A program made the translations under genes and the position numbers. A stretch of DNA of 64,000 bases from JAFGUB01 sp050305515. GTDB taxonomy: Bacteria > Campylobacterota > Campylobacteria > Campylobacterales > Sulfurimonadaceae. The first letter of the stretch is position 1. Each line of letters begins with the position of its first letter. The notes beneath the pieces are model-generated. The model ran no database searches and was not told the DNA's origin. It worked only from the letters and a program-made list of their open reading frames with translations. The stretch lies in NCBI GenBank assembly GCA_050305515.1, contig JBNLFL010000010.1:1-64000 (forward strand), given 5' to 3'. Positions 26,280 to 33,967 of the stretch are shown in pieces.

Positions 26280-26405
26280 AATATACGAAAGTTGAGTCAA
26301 AATATTTATGTTCCAAACCCCTGTAAGGTTTATGAAAAGTTTGATTTTGACATTTTTGAATACTTTGTGGAACAGGAAAAGTATAGAGCAAATATTATGG
26401 CTTAA
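26280..26405 (+). pseudogene. Possible C-terminal gene remnant (41 codons, no start)
   Basis: A frame without start codon, opened by TGA at 26277 and closed by TAA at 26403, encodes a protein-like stretch containing YEKFDFDIFEYFVEQE and ending YRANIMA. Its composition looks like real coding sequence, unlike the overlapping 63-codon ATG frame beginning at 26308. It may be the tail of a gene lost when the neighbouring AT-rich island was inserted. The family is not recognised. Confidence 0.25.
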
Positions 26406-26434
26406 AGGTAATAGATTATTGAATTTAACAGTAG

Positions 26435-26450
26435 TGAGCCAAAAGGCTCA
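26435..26450 (-). terminator. Weak hairpin after the secreted repeat protein gene
   Basis: TGAGCC-AAAA-GGCTCA forms a 6-bp stem eight bases beyond the stop codon of the minus-strand gene ending at 26458. There is no following T-run on the minus strand, so termination here would be weak. Confidence 0.3.
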
Positions 26451-26457
26451 AGAAGCG

Positions 26458-28941
26458 TTATGCCTTAAGTCTTCGGTATCCAAAGAGACCAAAGAGTGAC
26501 GCAAGCAAAAGAGAACCGAGTGGTCCAAAAAACGGTACAGGTGTTGCTGAGATTGATGGTCCGCCATCATCAACCAGTCCGATAGCGTTACCGTTATCAT
26601 CATACGGTCCACCCTCATCCAGACTGAACTCTATTTTAGTTTTATTATCTGCCGGATAATGGGTGATTGTGACGTTTTCTAGTTCATCCCACTGGCTGGT
26701 AGTGTTGTTCCATTTGTAATAGCCATTGATAGTGGCATTGTAGGGGACAAAAAGAACCAGATGTACCGTTGAGCCACTTATAACGTCTTCTACTGTAAAA
26801 CTGAACTGTCCATACGGCATACTGACACCCTCTGGAAGTGGGTTAGTGGGTGCTCCAACGTTTGAAACTCCGCTATTTCCTGTTCCACTATCACTTACAA
26901 GCGTGAAATAAGAGGTTGTATTTCCGTTGGTAAAGGTTCCTGATGTGACGTTGGGCTGATTGTAGTCTTGCGTACCATCTCCATTACCATCACCTTGATT
27001 GGAACCATTGACACCGGGGACCATTCCTTCTGTTTGTATATCACCTCCATCATTACCATCACCGATTCCTTCACCCTGTACACGAAAGGTATAAGGGTTT
27101 TCATTCGCATCATCGTTAGTAATGGAAATCGTAGCACTCTTTATTCCAAGGTCGGTAGGCGCAAAGGTAACCTGGAAGGTGCGTGATTCACTGGCAGGTA
27201 TAAATGCTGATACTGGTGTACGTAGCGTTGATGCGGAATTACTTACTACAGTCGGTTGCTGCGTCACTGTAAATGCACTATCACCCGATATGGAAACTGT
27301 TGGCGAACCAGAAAGATAGAGATCATCATTGCTGCTGGTGTTGAAGATGGTGAAGGTACGAACAACGCTGCCTGAAGCGCTGTAATCGGTTGTACCGAAA
27401 TTGGTATGGTCTGTAGCAGACGGTGTGTTGTCGCCATTGACGATACTCATACCATTACCTTGAACATCGATTTCGGGTTCTGTAGCGGTAACATTTACCT
27501 GTACTTGTACTGCTGTAGCAGAGAGTGCTCCATCATTGTCTTTGGCTTTAACCATAAAGGCATTAAGGGTACCATTCTGATTAAGATAAGGTGTCCAATA
27601 AGCATTATGTGTGGCATCGATCAGATCATTGGTTGAAGGAGCAAAGGCTGTTGCGCTTCCGGCATTGGTACCGATCTTTAAGGTTCCTGTACTTACTGCT
27701 TGAACAACAAAGGCATCGACAGTACCGTCACTGTCGGCTTCATCCCCTTTGGCTGTGATATCAGTAAAACTGATTTCATTGGCCTGCTGGTCTTCGATAC
27801 CGGTTTCAACCGGAGTTAAGAAGGTTGTGAGGGTTGGGAGAGCATTCGAAGAATACTTTTTAACTGTCAGTTTATCACCATTATCTGGATCAGCAAAAGC
27901 AGCAAGATATCCGCTACTGCTGTTTGTTACAGCTATAACGTTCGGGTAATCATAAGTCATGGATGATGTCGTTAGCGCACTTCCGACAGCACTCCAGCTT
28001 CCATTTATATAGGACATAATATTTAAAGTTGTTGGTTCCCAGTTTGAGTCGGCTCCAACATAAGCTACAACAGGTACATCACCATCCATAAACATTTCGA
28101 TAGTATATGCGCCATTTAAACCACTGGGATTTCCTTTGCTTCCTACTACGTTCCAGCTACCATCATATTTTTGTACAGTAATAGCTGGATTGGCTACATC
28201 TATATATGCAATATAGAGATTATCCGATGTATCAAAACCAATGACTGTATTATTGGCAGTACTATCACTAATACCTAAACCAATATCCTCCCACAGTGAA
28301 TCAGTTAAATTATAATGCCGCACAGTTGCTTTCATGCCTTGAGAGCCATCTCTATAGGCAAGATACAGTTCACCCATACTATCAGTTGCCAGTGAGGGAT
28401 ATGGGCAATTGTTTGAACTGGCTGCACCGGAACCTACAGTACTCCAAGTTCCATTTGAGTATGTCTTAACATAATTTGCAATAGTACTTATACTAGTTTG
28501 ATCTGAGTAAGCTATATACTTAGAACCAGAGTTGGTAATATGAATGATTGGATAAGAAGTTTTCGTTCCCTGCGGATTTCCCATACTGTTCCAGGTGTTA
28601 CCGTCAAAAGAGACTACCTCAATCAAGTTTGTAGCCAAGTTTTTATACACGATCCATGGCTTGTCATTATCTGTAGAATCTAAAGCTATTTTTGGGCTTT
28701 CTATATTCGTTTTAAACCCAGCTGATCCTACTAAACTCCAAGATGAACCATCATATCTCTTTACGGAAAGTGCATCTGAACTATCTTGAAATGCTATATA
28801 GATGTCTCCATTGTCCGCTGATACCATTGAGACACTTTTGACAGTACCAGCAGTTTCCACTACATTCCAATCAGCAAAAGCTACTGTTGTCAATAACATT
28901 AAGACAAATATCTTAAGCCACTGGGTAGATTTGTTTTTCAT
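26458..28941 (-). CDS. Secreted multidomain protein with choice-of-anchor and C-terminal sorting-like helix
   Basis: An 827-residue exported protein: signal peptide (cleaved near AFA-DW, residue 23), beta-propeller-like repeats with recurring YDGSSW / VGS motifs (about 25-370), a linker with acidic residues, an ASH/choice-of-anchor-D-like beta domain (about 490-625), a Gly/Asn-rich linker (about 625-665), a choice-of-anchor-U-like domain (about 665-790), and a C-terminal PFFGPLGSL hydrophobic helix ending GYRRLKA. The tail resembles IPTL-CTERM-type sorting signals, but the corresponding sortase is not in the window. Lower GC and a divergent sensor system next to it suggest acquisition together. 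The ligand is unknown. Confidence 0.75.
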   Translation of the reverse strand: MKNKSTQWLKIFVLMLLTTVAFADWNVVETAGTVKSVSMVSADNGDIYIAFQDSSDALSVKRYDGSSWSLVGSAGFKTNIESPKIALDSTDNDKPWIVYKNLATNLIEVVSFDGNTWNSMGNPQGTKTSYPIIHITNSGSKYIAYSDQTSISTIANYVKTYSNGTWSTVGSGAASSNNCPYPSLATDSMGELYLAYRDGSQGMKATVRHYNLTDSLWEDIGLGISDSTANNTVIGFDTSDNLYIAYIDVANPAITVQKYDGSWNVVGSKGNPSGLNGAYTIEMFMDGDVPVVAYVGADSNWEPTTLNIMSYINGSWSAVGSALTTSSMTYDYPNVIAVTNSSSGYLAAFADPDNGDKLTVKKYSSNALPTLTTFLTPVETGIEDQQANEISFTDITAKGDEADSDGTVDAFVVQAVSTGTLKIGTNAGSATAFAPSTNDLIDATHNAYWTPYLNQNGTLNAFMVKAKDNDGALSATAVQVQVNVTATEPEIDVQGNGMSIVNGDNTPSATDHTNFGTTDYSASGSVVRTFTIFNTSSNDDLYLSGSPTVSISGDSAFTVTQQPTVVSNSASTLRTPVSAFIPASESRTFQVTFAPTDLGIKSATISITNDDANENPYTFRVQGEGIGDGNDGGDIQTEGMVPGVNGSNQGDGNGDGTQDYNQPNVTSGTFTNGNTTSYFTLVSDSGTGNSGVSNVGAPTNPLPEGVSMPYGQFSFTVEDVISGSTVHLVLFVPYNATINGYYKWNNTTSQWDELENVTITHYPADNKTKIEFSLDEGGPYDDNGNAIGLVDDGGPSISATPVPFFGPLGSLLLASLFGLFGYRRLKA

Positions 28942-29002
28942 AAGATTTCCTTTTTCTGGGAGTGTTAAACCTTTCGAACATCATAAAACACCCAAATCAC
29001 CA

Positions 29003-29058
29003 CAAAATCAACAGATTTTGAAATATAAAAATTTATTATTGATTTTGTGTTGATTTTG
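29003..29058. promoter_or_regulatory. GATTTTG repeats between the divergent genes (probable response-regulator operator)
   Basis: GATTTTG occurs at 29014, 29041 and 29052 with an inverted copy, CAAAATC, at 29003. The copies at 29041 and 29052 are direct repeats with an 11-base period, as bound by OmpR/PhoB-type regulators. The 11-mer GATTTTGAAAT recurs at 29014 and 29052. The cluster lies over the expected -35 region of the response regulator gene and within 120 bases of the divergent secreted protein gene. A TATAAG at 29065-29070, seven bases from the ATG, is the likely -10. Confidence 0.6.
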
Positions 29059-29077
29059 AAATGCTATAAGACTGGGC

Positions 29078-29752
29078 ATGAAACAGATGGACCTATTAAA
29101 AGAGTTGAATGTCTTATATGTAGATGATGATATAAAAGCGTGTGAGAGTTTAGGACATATATTAAAATACTATTTTCAAACGGTTTTTATCGCACACAAT
29201 GGGCAAGAGGCGTTAGAGGTTTATAAAAAAAATGCGTGTCATCTCTTGATAGTAGATTATGATATGCCCATAATGAATGGATATGAGTTCTTATCGAGAG
29301 TTCGGGAGGAAGATGATGAGATTCAAGCTATGATTATGAGCTCTTACGATGATAAAGTAAAACTTAAAAATGCTATCAAACTTCATCTCTTGGAATATAT
29401 TACAAAACCTTACGAGCTGCGTGAACTACAGGATGTTTTACAGAACTTTATAACCCATATTGAAAAAAAAGCTCTTGTAAGCTACCAAATAACAAGTAGC
29501 TGCTATTATGAATTTGCTACAAAAACCATTATTGATAATGAAAAGCGTCATAAGCTCACCTCTTATGAGGTCAAAATATTTGAGTATCTCTTGAAAAATA
29601 GAGATAAGCTGATATCCTATGAGATATTGCTCGATATGTTGGATTCAACAAACCATAAATCTCTCGTGTCTATCATTCATAAAATAAATAAAAAATTACC
29701 ACATAAAATAATAGTTAATGTTAAGGATATAGGTTATAAATTGACACTATGA
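29078..29752 (+). CDS. OmpR-like response regulator
   Basis: A 224-residue regulator: a receiver domain (about 8-125) with acidic pocket DDD, phospho-acceptor Asp in LLIVDYDMP, and Thr/Lys in ITKPYE, followed by a winged-helix transcriptional domain with TSYEVKIFEYLL and ending KDIGYKLTL. Low GC, like the following kinase gene, which it overlaps by four bases. It probably regulates itself and the divergent secreted protein through the GATTTTG repeats. Confidence 0.9.
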   Translation: MKQMDLLKELNVLYVDDDIKACESLGHILKYYFQTVFIAHNGQEALEVYKKNACHLLIVDYDMPIMNGYEFLSRVREEDDEIQAMIMSSYDDKVKLKNAIKLHLLEYITKPYELRELQDVLQNFITHIEKKALVSYQITSSCYYEFATKTIIDNEKRHKLTSYEVKIFEYLLKNRDKLISYEILLDMLDSTNHKSLVSIIHKINKKLPHKIIVNVKDIGYKLTL

Positions 29753-31593
29753 AATATTTATTTTCACTGCATATTTTTATCATTTATCTTTTTGGAAATC
29801 CTATAAATATTAAAGAAAAATATTTTATTGATACCAATAATACTATGACACTTCAACAGATTTTAGAAAATAAAAATAATTTTCAAACGATGAGAAAATA
29901 CAATTTCGGTTTCTCTAAAGATACTTTTTGGATGCAGTTATATTTAGAAAATAAAACTGATTCAAAAATTATACAAAGGCTTTTTAATAAAAGAGCCGGT
30001 TTGGATTTTGTAGATGTATATGTACTAAGCAATAATAGACTTATTCAAACCTACTCTTTAGGAGACATGCGAGAGTACGCCGTAAGAGATAATATTTTTA
30101 GACTATCTTATTTCGATATCACTTTTGAGCCCAATGAAAGCGTTGAAGTATATATTAAACAATATGGTAATAGTAATATGGATATACACTGGGAGGTAAG
30201 GGATCTTGATTCTTTTATAAGTCGTGCCAATAATCAAAGTATGGTATATTTTCTTATTACAGGGGTCTTGGTTGTCGCAACGTTGGCGAGTTTTTTGTTC
30301 TATTTTATTTTAAAGAAAAAGTACTATCTTATTTATGCTCTTTTAACTTTTTTCAGTATTGGATATCAGCTGGGAGTTGCAGGGTTCTTTTACGAATTTC
30401 ATATGCCAATTTATCTTAACACTGTTATTGTTTATGTGTTTCCTTATTTTGCTTTGATATTTTTAGGATTATTTCCAATAAGTTTTTTTGACTTGAAAAA
30501 AGATGAGTATAAAGTTTCTGTTTTATTACTAAAACTATTGATTTTGTGTTTGTTTTTTGTTGTTGGTGCAAATTTAATGTATCAATTTTTGGATAATGTT
30601 TTATATTATACAAAATATACAAACATAATGAACTCTATTGTTATGCTGATACTTTTGCTCATATCTATTAGAGCATACAAAGACAATAAAAAAGGTGCCA
30701 TTTTTTACTTAATGTCAAATATGGTTCTTGTAACATCGATACTCTATTTTAATTTTGGGCTTCAAGGTTTGATAGAAAATAATGACTTTTCCTACTACTC
30801 TTTAGCAATTGGTTCAATTTCTCAAGATGTATTTTTAGCTTTAGCTTTGATTCATGCTACTTACCTCATAAAAAAAGAGAATGAAAAAAACAGCGAACTA
30901 TTAACTGAGTACTCAAAACTCACATTTATAGGACAGACGATGATCAATATATCGCATCAATGGAAAACTCCTATAAATAACATCTATAATAATATCAACC
31001 ACATTCAAATAGCGCGCGAGTTTAAGGACCCGGATATTGATAACATATTAGATAAAAATTTAAAAAATATTAAGGAAACTCTATCCTATCTCAAAGATAC
31101 GGTAATAAGTCAACTTGATTTTTATAAATCGAATGCAAAAAAAGAGCGAATAAACCTTTACGATGAAATAGAATTTGTGATTAGATTGATTGAGCTTGAA
31201 TTTAGTAAAAAAGCTATTGCTATCCATCTTGATTTTGATAAAAACCTTGAACTCAATATAGAAAAAAATTATTTTCTTAATGTTTTGATGGTCTTATTTG
31301 AAAACTCTTATAAGTTATTCGATCAAAGAAAGATAGAAAATCCGTTCATAAAGATTGAAGCTTCAAATCATGAAAACGTTTTTAAATTTCGGTTCCAAGA
31401 TAATGCTCAGGGTGCGAACGATGATATTGATAAGATATTTGATAAATCTTACTCTCTGAGCCATTCTAGTGGGCTAGGACTCTATCTGGCCAGAGAGATT
31501 ATCGTGCATAAATTAAAAGGTACGATATTCGGTGAGAATAAAGATGAGGGAATATTGTTTATCATCGATATTCCTATTGTCATCTCTGGCTGA
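29749..31593 (+). CDS. 7TMR-DISM histidine kinase
   Basis: A 614-residue sensor: signal peptide, an extracellular 7TMR-DISMED2-like carbohydrate-binding-type beta domain (about 25-165), seven membrane helices (about 175-370), a short coiled coil, the phosphoacceptor box ISHQWKTPI (His near 402) and an ATPase domain ending with SGLGLYLAREI. The N-box is present as LFENSYKLF. Together with the upstream response regulator it forms a complete two-component system. The ligand is probably a sugar or surface polymer, judged only from the class. The gene is strongly AT-rich. Confidence 0.88.
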   Translation: MKYLFSLHIFIIYLFGNPINIKEKYFIDTNNTMTLQQILENKNNFQTMRKYNFGFSKDTFWMQLYLENKTDSKIIQRLFNKRAGLDFVDVYVLSNNRLIQTYSLGDMREYAVRDNIFRLSYFDITFEPNESVEVYIKQYGNSNMDIHWEVRDLDSFISRANNQSMVYFLITGVLVVATLASFLFYFILKKKYYLIYALLTFFSIGYQLGVAGFFYEFHMPIYLNTVIVYVFPYFALIFLGLFPISFFDLKKDEYKVSVLLLKLLILCLFFVVGANLMYQFLDNVLYYTKYTNIMNSIVMLILLLISIRAYKDNKKGAIFYLMSNMVLVTSILYFNFGLQGLIENNDFSYYSLAIGSISQDVFLALALIHATYLIKKENEKNSELLTEYSKLTFIGQTMINISHQWKTPINNIYNNINHIQIAREFKDPDIDNILDKNLKNIKETLSYLKDTVISQLDFYKSNAKKERINLYDEIEFVIRLIELEFSKKAIAIHLDFDKNLELNIEKNYFLNVLMVLFENSYKLFDQRKIENPFIKIEASNHENVFKFRFQDNAQGANDDIDKIFDKSYSLSHSSGLGLYLAREIIVHKLKGTIFGENKDEGILFIIDIPIVISG

Positions 31594-31684
31594 TGCCAGA
31601 TGCCGTGTTGAATCATTAGATGGTGTGACTCAAGAAGATATCAAGCCTTTCGTTCTATAGTTTCTCATACGTAAGGAGCATGAT

Positions 31685-32191
31685 ATGAAAGTGATTCTTC
31701 TGCTCATAACCTTTCTTTTTCTGAAGGTACATGCTACAGACGTTTTTACGTTTGAAAAATGGCGCGAGAGCATTCTGCTCAACCCCGTTACCCTTGAGTC
31801 GGAATCGCATAACGCCTATGTCGATATCTATGTCAATAAAACAGCGGAGGCGGCGTACCGGGAACGCAAAACGCTCTTTCCGGTAGGTTCGGAGGTCTAT
31901 AAGCCGCTTTATCCCACGCCGGAAAAAAAAGAGATTGCGCTGCTTGTCATTATGCGTAAAATGGCTCCGGGGTATGACAATGAGCACAACGACTGGTGGT
32001 ACGGCGTCTATGACGGCAGCGGGCGTGAAGGGTATCACACGGGAAAGATCCGCTCCTGTATCGCCTGTCACGCACAGGCCCGCGAGACGGACTACATGTT
32101 CAGCACCTCTGTGATGGACCGTATCGAACACGGCCGGGAGATGGAACCCGTTTTACCGCTTAGCGCAGGTGGCGCGCCAGAAACGCATTGA
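31685..32191 (+). CDS. Cytochrome P460-family protein
   Basis: A 168-residue periplasmic protein: signal peptide (about 1-17), a P460-type beta domain with GYDNEHNDWWYGVYD, and the heme-attachment motif CIACH at 125-129 followed by AQARETDYMFS. Cytochromes P460 and c'-beta oxidise hydroxylamine or bind NO; the lysine that cross-links the heme in P460 is not obvious from sequence alone, so a c'-beta-like role is also possible. AAGGAG precedes the ATG. The last 32 bases overlap the convergent YaiI gene. Confidence 0.85.
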   Translation: MKVILLLITFLFLKVHATDVFTFEKWRESILLNPVTLESESHNAYVDIYVNKTAEAAYRERKTLFPVGSEVYKPLYPTPEKKEIALLVIMRKMAPGYDNEHNDWWYGVYDGSGREGYHTGKIRSCIACHAQARETDYMFSTSVMDRIEHGREMEPVLPLSAGGAPETH

Positions 32192-32609
32192 GGGCGTTGG
32201 CAAACGCATGGGCATCTTTGGGGCCGAAGGGCTTGGGGCCTCTGGTCATTTCACCGCTCTCTCTTATGGACTCCATGAGATTGCGGATGGCAAGATACTG
32301 TTTGATGTTCTCCGTCGTATAGAGTTCGCCGCGATGGTCGATGGCGTGGGCATGTTTGGCAATGATTTTATCAGCCAGCGGAATGTCGGCGGTGATGATG
32401 AGATCGCCCGCATTGGAGAGTTCCGCGATGCGCGCATCGGCGACATCGGCACCCTGCTCGACGATCTCGTAGCGGATATGGCGCGAATCGCCGATGCTGA
32501 TGCGTTTGTTGGAAACGACAATGCTTTCGATCTCAAGGCGCTCGATGGCGCGCAGGAGAATCGGTTTGAGCAGATTGGGAAAAGCGTCACCGTCGATGAA
32601 AAGACGCAT
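32160..32609 (-). CDS. YaiI/YqxD family protein (DUF188)
   Basis: A 149-residue member of UPF0178: starts MRLFIDGDAFPN, with GADVADARI, DLIITADIPLADKI and the C-terminal RGPKPFGPKDAHAFANAL. It has a PIN-like fold, suggesting a nuclease-related role, but none has been shown that I can name with confidence. Its start codon overlaps the stop of dbpA by one base, so it is the second gene of that operon; its 3' end overlaps the convergent P460 gene. Confidence 0.92.
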   Translation of the reverse strand: MRLFIDGDAFPNLLKPILLRAIERLEIESIVVSNKRISIGDSRHIRYEIVEQGADVADARIAELSNAGDLIITADIPLADKIIAKHAHAIDHRGELYTTENIKQYLAIRNLMESIRESGEMTRGPKPFGPKDAHAFANALNAFLARHLR

Positions 32610-33958
32610 CAGTGTAAAATCCAGAGCGGAAATTTGCGTCCCTTGATGCGCAGCGCCTTGAGAACATTTTCATGTTTCAGCACGCTTGAACTTGCAATGG
32701 CGACATAGCTCTGACGCTCATAAATGTCGATCTGTCCGATGTGCTCACCCGGAATCTGCGCATCTTTGCTGAGTGCTCCGAGAATGTCCCCTTTGCGCAG
32801 TTTCTCTTTCTTTCCACCCTCGATTACCAGCGTGATATTGGGAGCCTGAAGATTCAGCCGCACGGGTCTGCTTTCACAGGGCAGAAGCGTCGTGTTTAGA
32901 TACTCTAGAACCGGTGATTCCGCGTCAAGGAGCGAGAGGGCGATGCCCGTCGCTCCGGCCCGTCCGGTTCTGCCGATGCGGTGGGTGTAGAGTGCATGTT
33001 CATGCGGCAATTCGTAGTTGATGACCATCTCCAGCGCCTCGATGTCCAGACCGCGCGAGGCGACATCGGTGGCTACGAGCACCGCGCAGCTGCGGTTGGA
33101 AAACTGCACCAGCACGTCAGTGCGTTCGTACTGTTCCAGATCGCCGTGCAGTGAGAGTGCCGATACCCCATGTTCCTGCAGATAGTATGCGAGTTCGCGC
33201 GCAGCAATTTTGGTATTGCAAAAAACGAGGGCGCGTTCGGGTGCAAACTGCTGCAAAAGTGTCAGAAGGCATGAGGGTTTTTCGGAAGCTTCCATGCGGT
33301 AGGCATATGTTTCGATAGGGTTGGCTTCACTCTCGATGCGGATCGTAAGCGGATCATGCAGCAGCGTGGCTCCCAGAGCAATGACTTCATCGCTGTAGGT
33401 GGCGGAGAAGAGCAGGCTCTGGCGCTGCGGGGGAAGATAGGAGATGATTTTGGCAATATCTTCATAAAAGCCCATGTCGAGCATGCGGTCGGCTTCATCG
33501 AGTACCAGCGTCGAAAGGGCGTTACATGTAAGGCTCTCTTCGCGCAGATGCTGCTCGATGCGGCCAGGGGTTCCCACGACGATGTGCGCGCCATGCGAGA
33601 GCGAGATGCGTTGGGGTTTTACCGGAGTGCCGCCGCAAAGCGTCAGGATCTTGATGTTATCCGCAAAGCGTGCCAGATCGCGCAGGGCTTTGGCTACCTG
33701 ATCGGCAAGTTCGCGTGTGGGGGTGAGAATAAGGGCCTGAACACCGCTACGATCAATTTCAAGACGCTGCAGGAGTCCAATGCCGAAAGCTGCCGTTTTG
33801 CCGCTGCCGGTTTTGGCCTGGGCCAGAATGTCGCGCCCCTGTAAAATGTGAGGCAGGCTCTCCTGCTGGATGGGTGTCATCCGGGTATAGTGTAATACCT
33901 GCAGCTGTTCGAGCATGGCAGGCGTCAGGGGGAGGGTGGCGAAGTTGTCGGGTTGCAT
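32609..33958 (-). CDS. dbpA: DEAD-box RNA helicase DbpA
   Basis: A 449-residue ATP-dependent RNA helicase. The motifs run in order: Q motif MTPIQQESL, motif I AKTGSGKT, Ia PTRELADQ, II DEAD, III SAT, V-VI HRIGRTGRAG. The C-terminal 75 residues match the DbpA RNA-binding domain that targets hairpin 92 of 23S rRNA, so the role is late assembly of the large ribosomal subunit. One TTACATGTAA copy is in the coding region (33522). AGGA lies seven bases before the ATG. Confidence 0.9.
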   Translation of the reverse strand: MQPDNFATLPLTPAMLEQLQVLHYTRMTPIQQESLPHILQGRDILAQAKTGSGKTAAFGIGLLQRLEIDRSGVQALILTPTRELADQVAKALRDLARFADNIKILTLCGGTPVKPQRISLSHGAHIVVGTPGRIEQHLREESLTCNALSTLVLDEADRMLDMGFYEDIAKIISYLPPQRQSLLFSATYSDEVIALGATLLHDPLTIRIESEANPIETYAYRMEASEKPSCLLTLLQQFAPERALVFCNTKIAARELAYYLQEHGVSALSLHGDLEQYERTDVLVQFSNRSCAVLVATDVASRGLDIEALEMVINYELPHEHALYTHRIGRTGRAGATGIALSLLDAESPVLEYLNTTLLPCESRPVRLNLQAPNITLVIEGGKKEKLRKGDILGALSKDAQIPGEHIGQIDIYERQSYVAIASSSVLKHENVLKALRIKGRKFPLWILH

Positions 33959-33967
33959 GGAAAAATC

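Noticed and set aside
26308..26499. 63-codon ATG frame on the + strand
   Set aside because: Overlaps the end of the secreted protein gene on the other strand and lacks a ribosome site; the alternative frame at 26280-26405 looks more protein-like.
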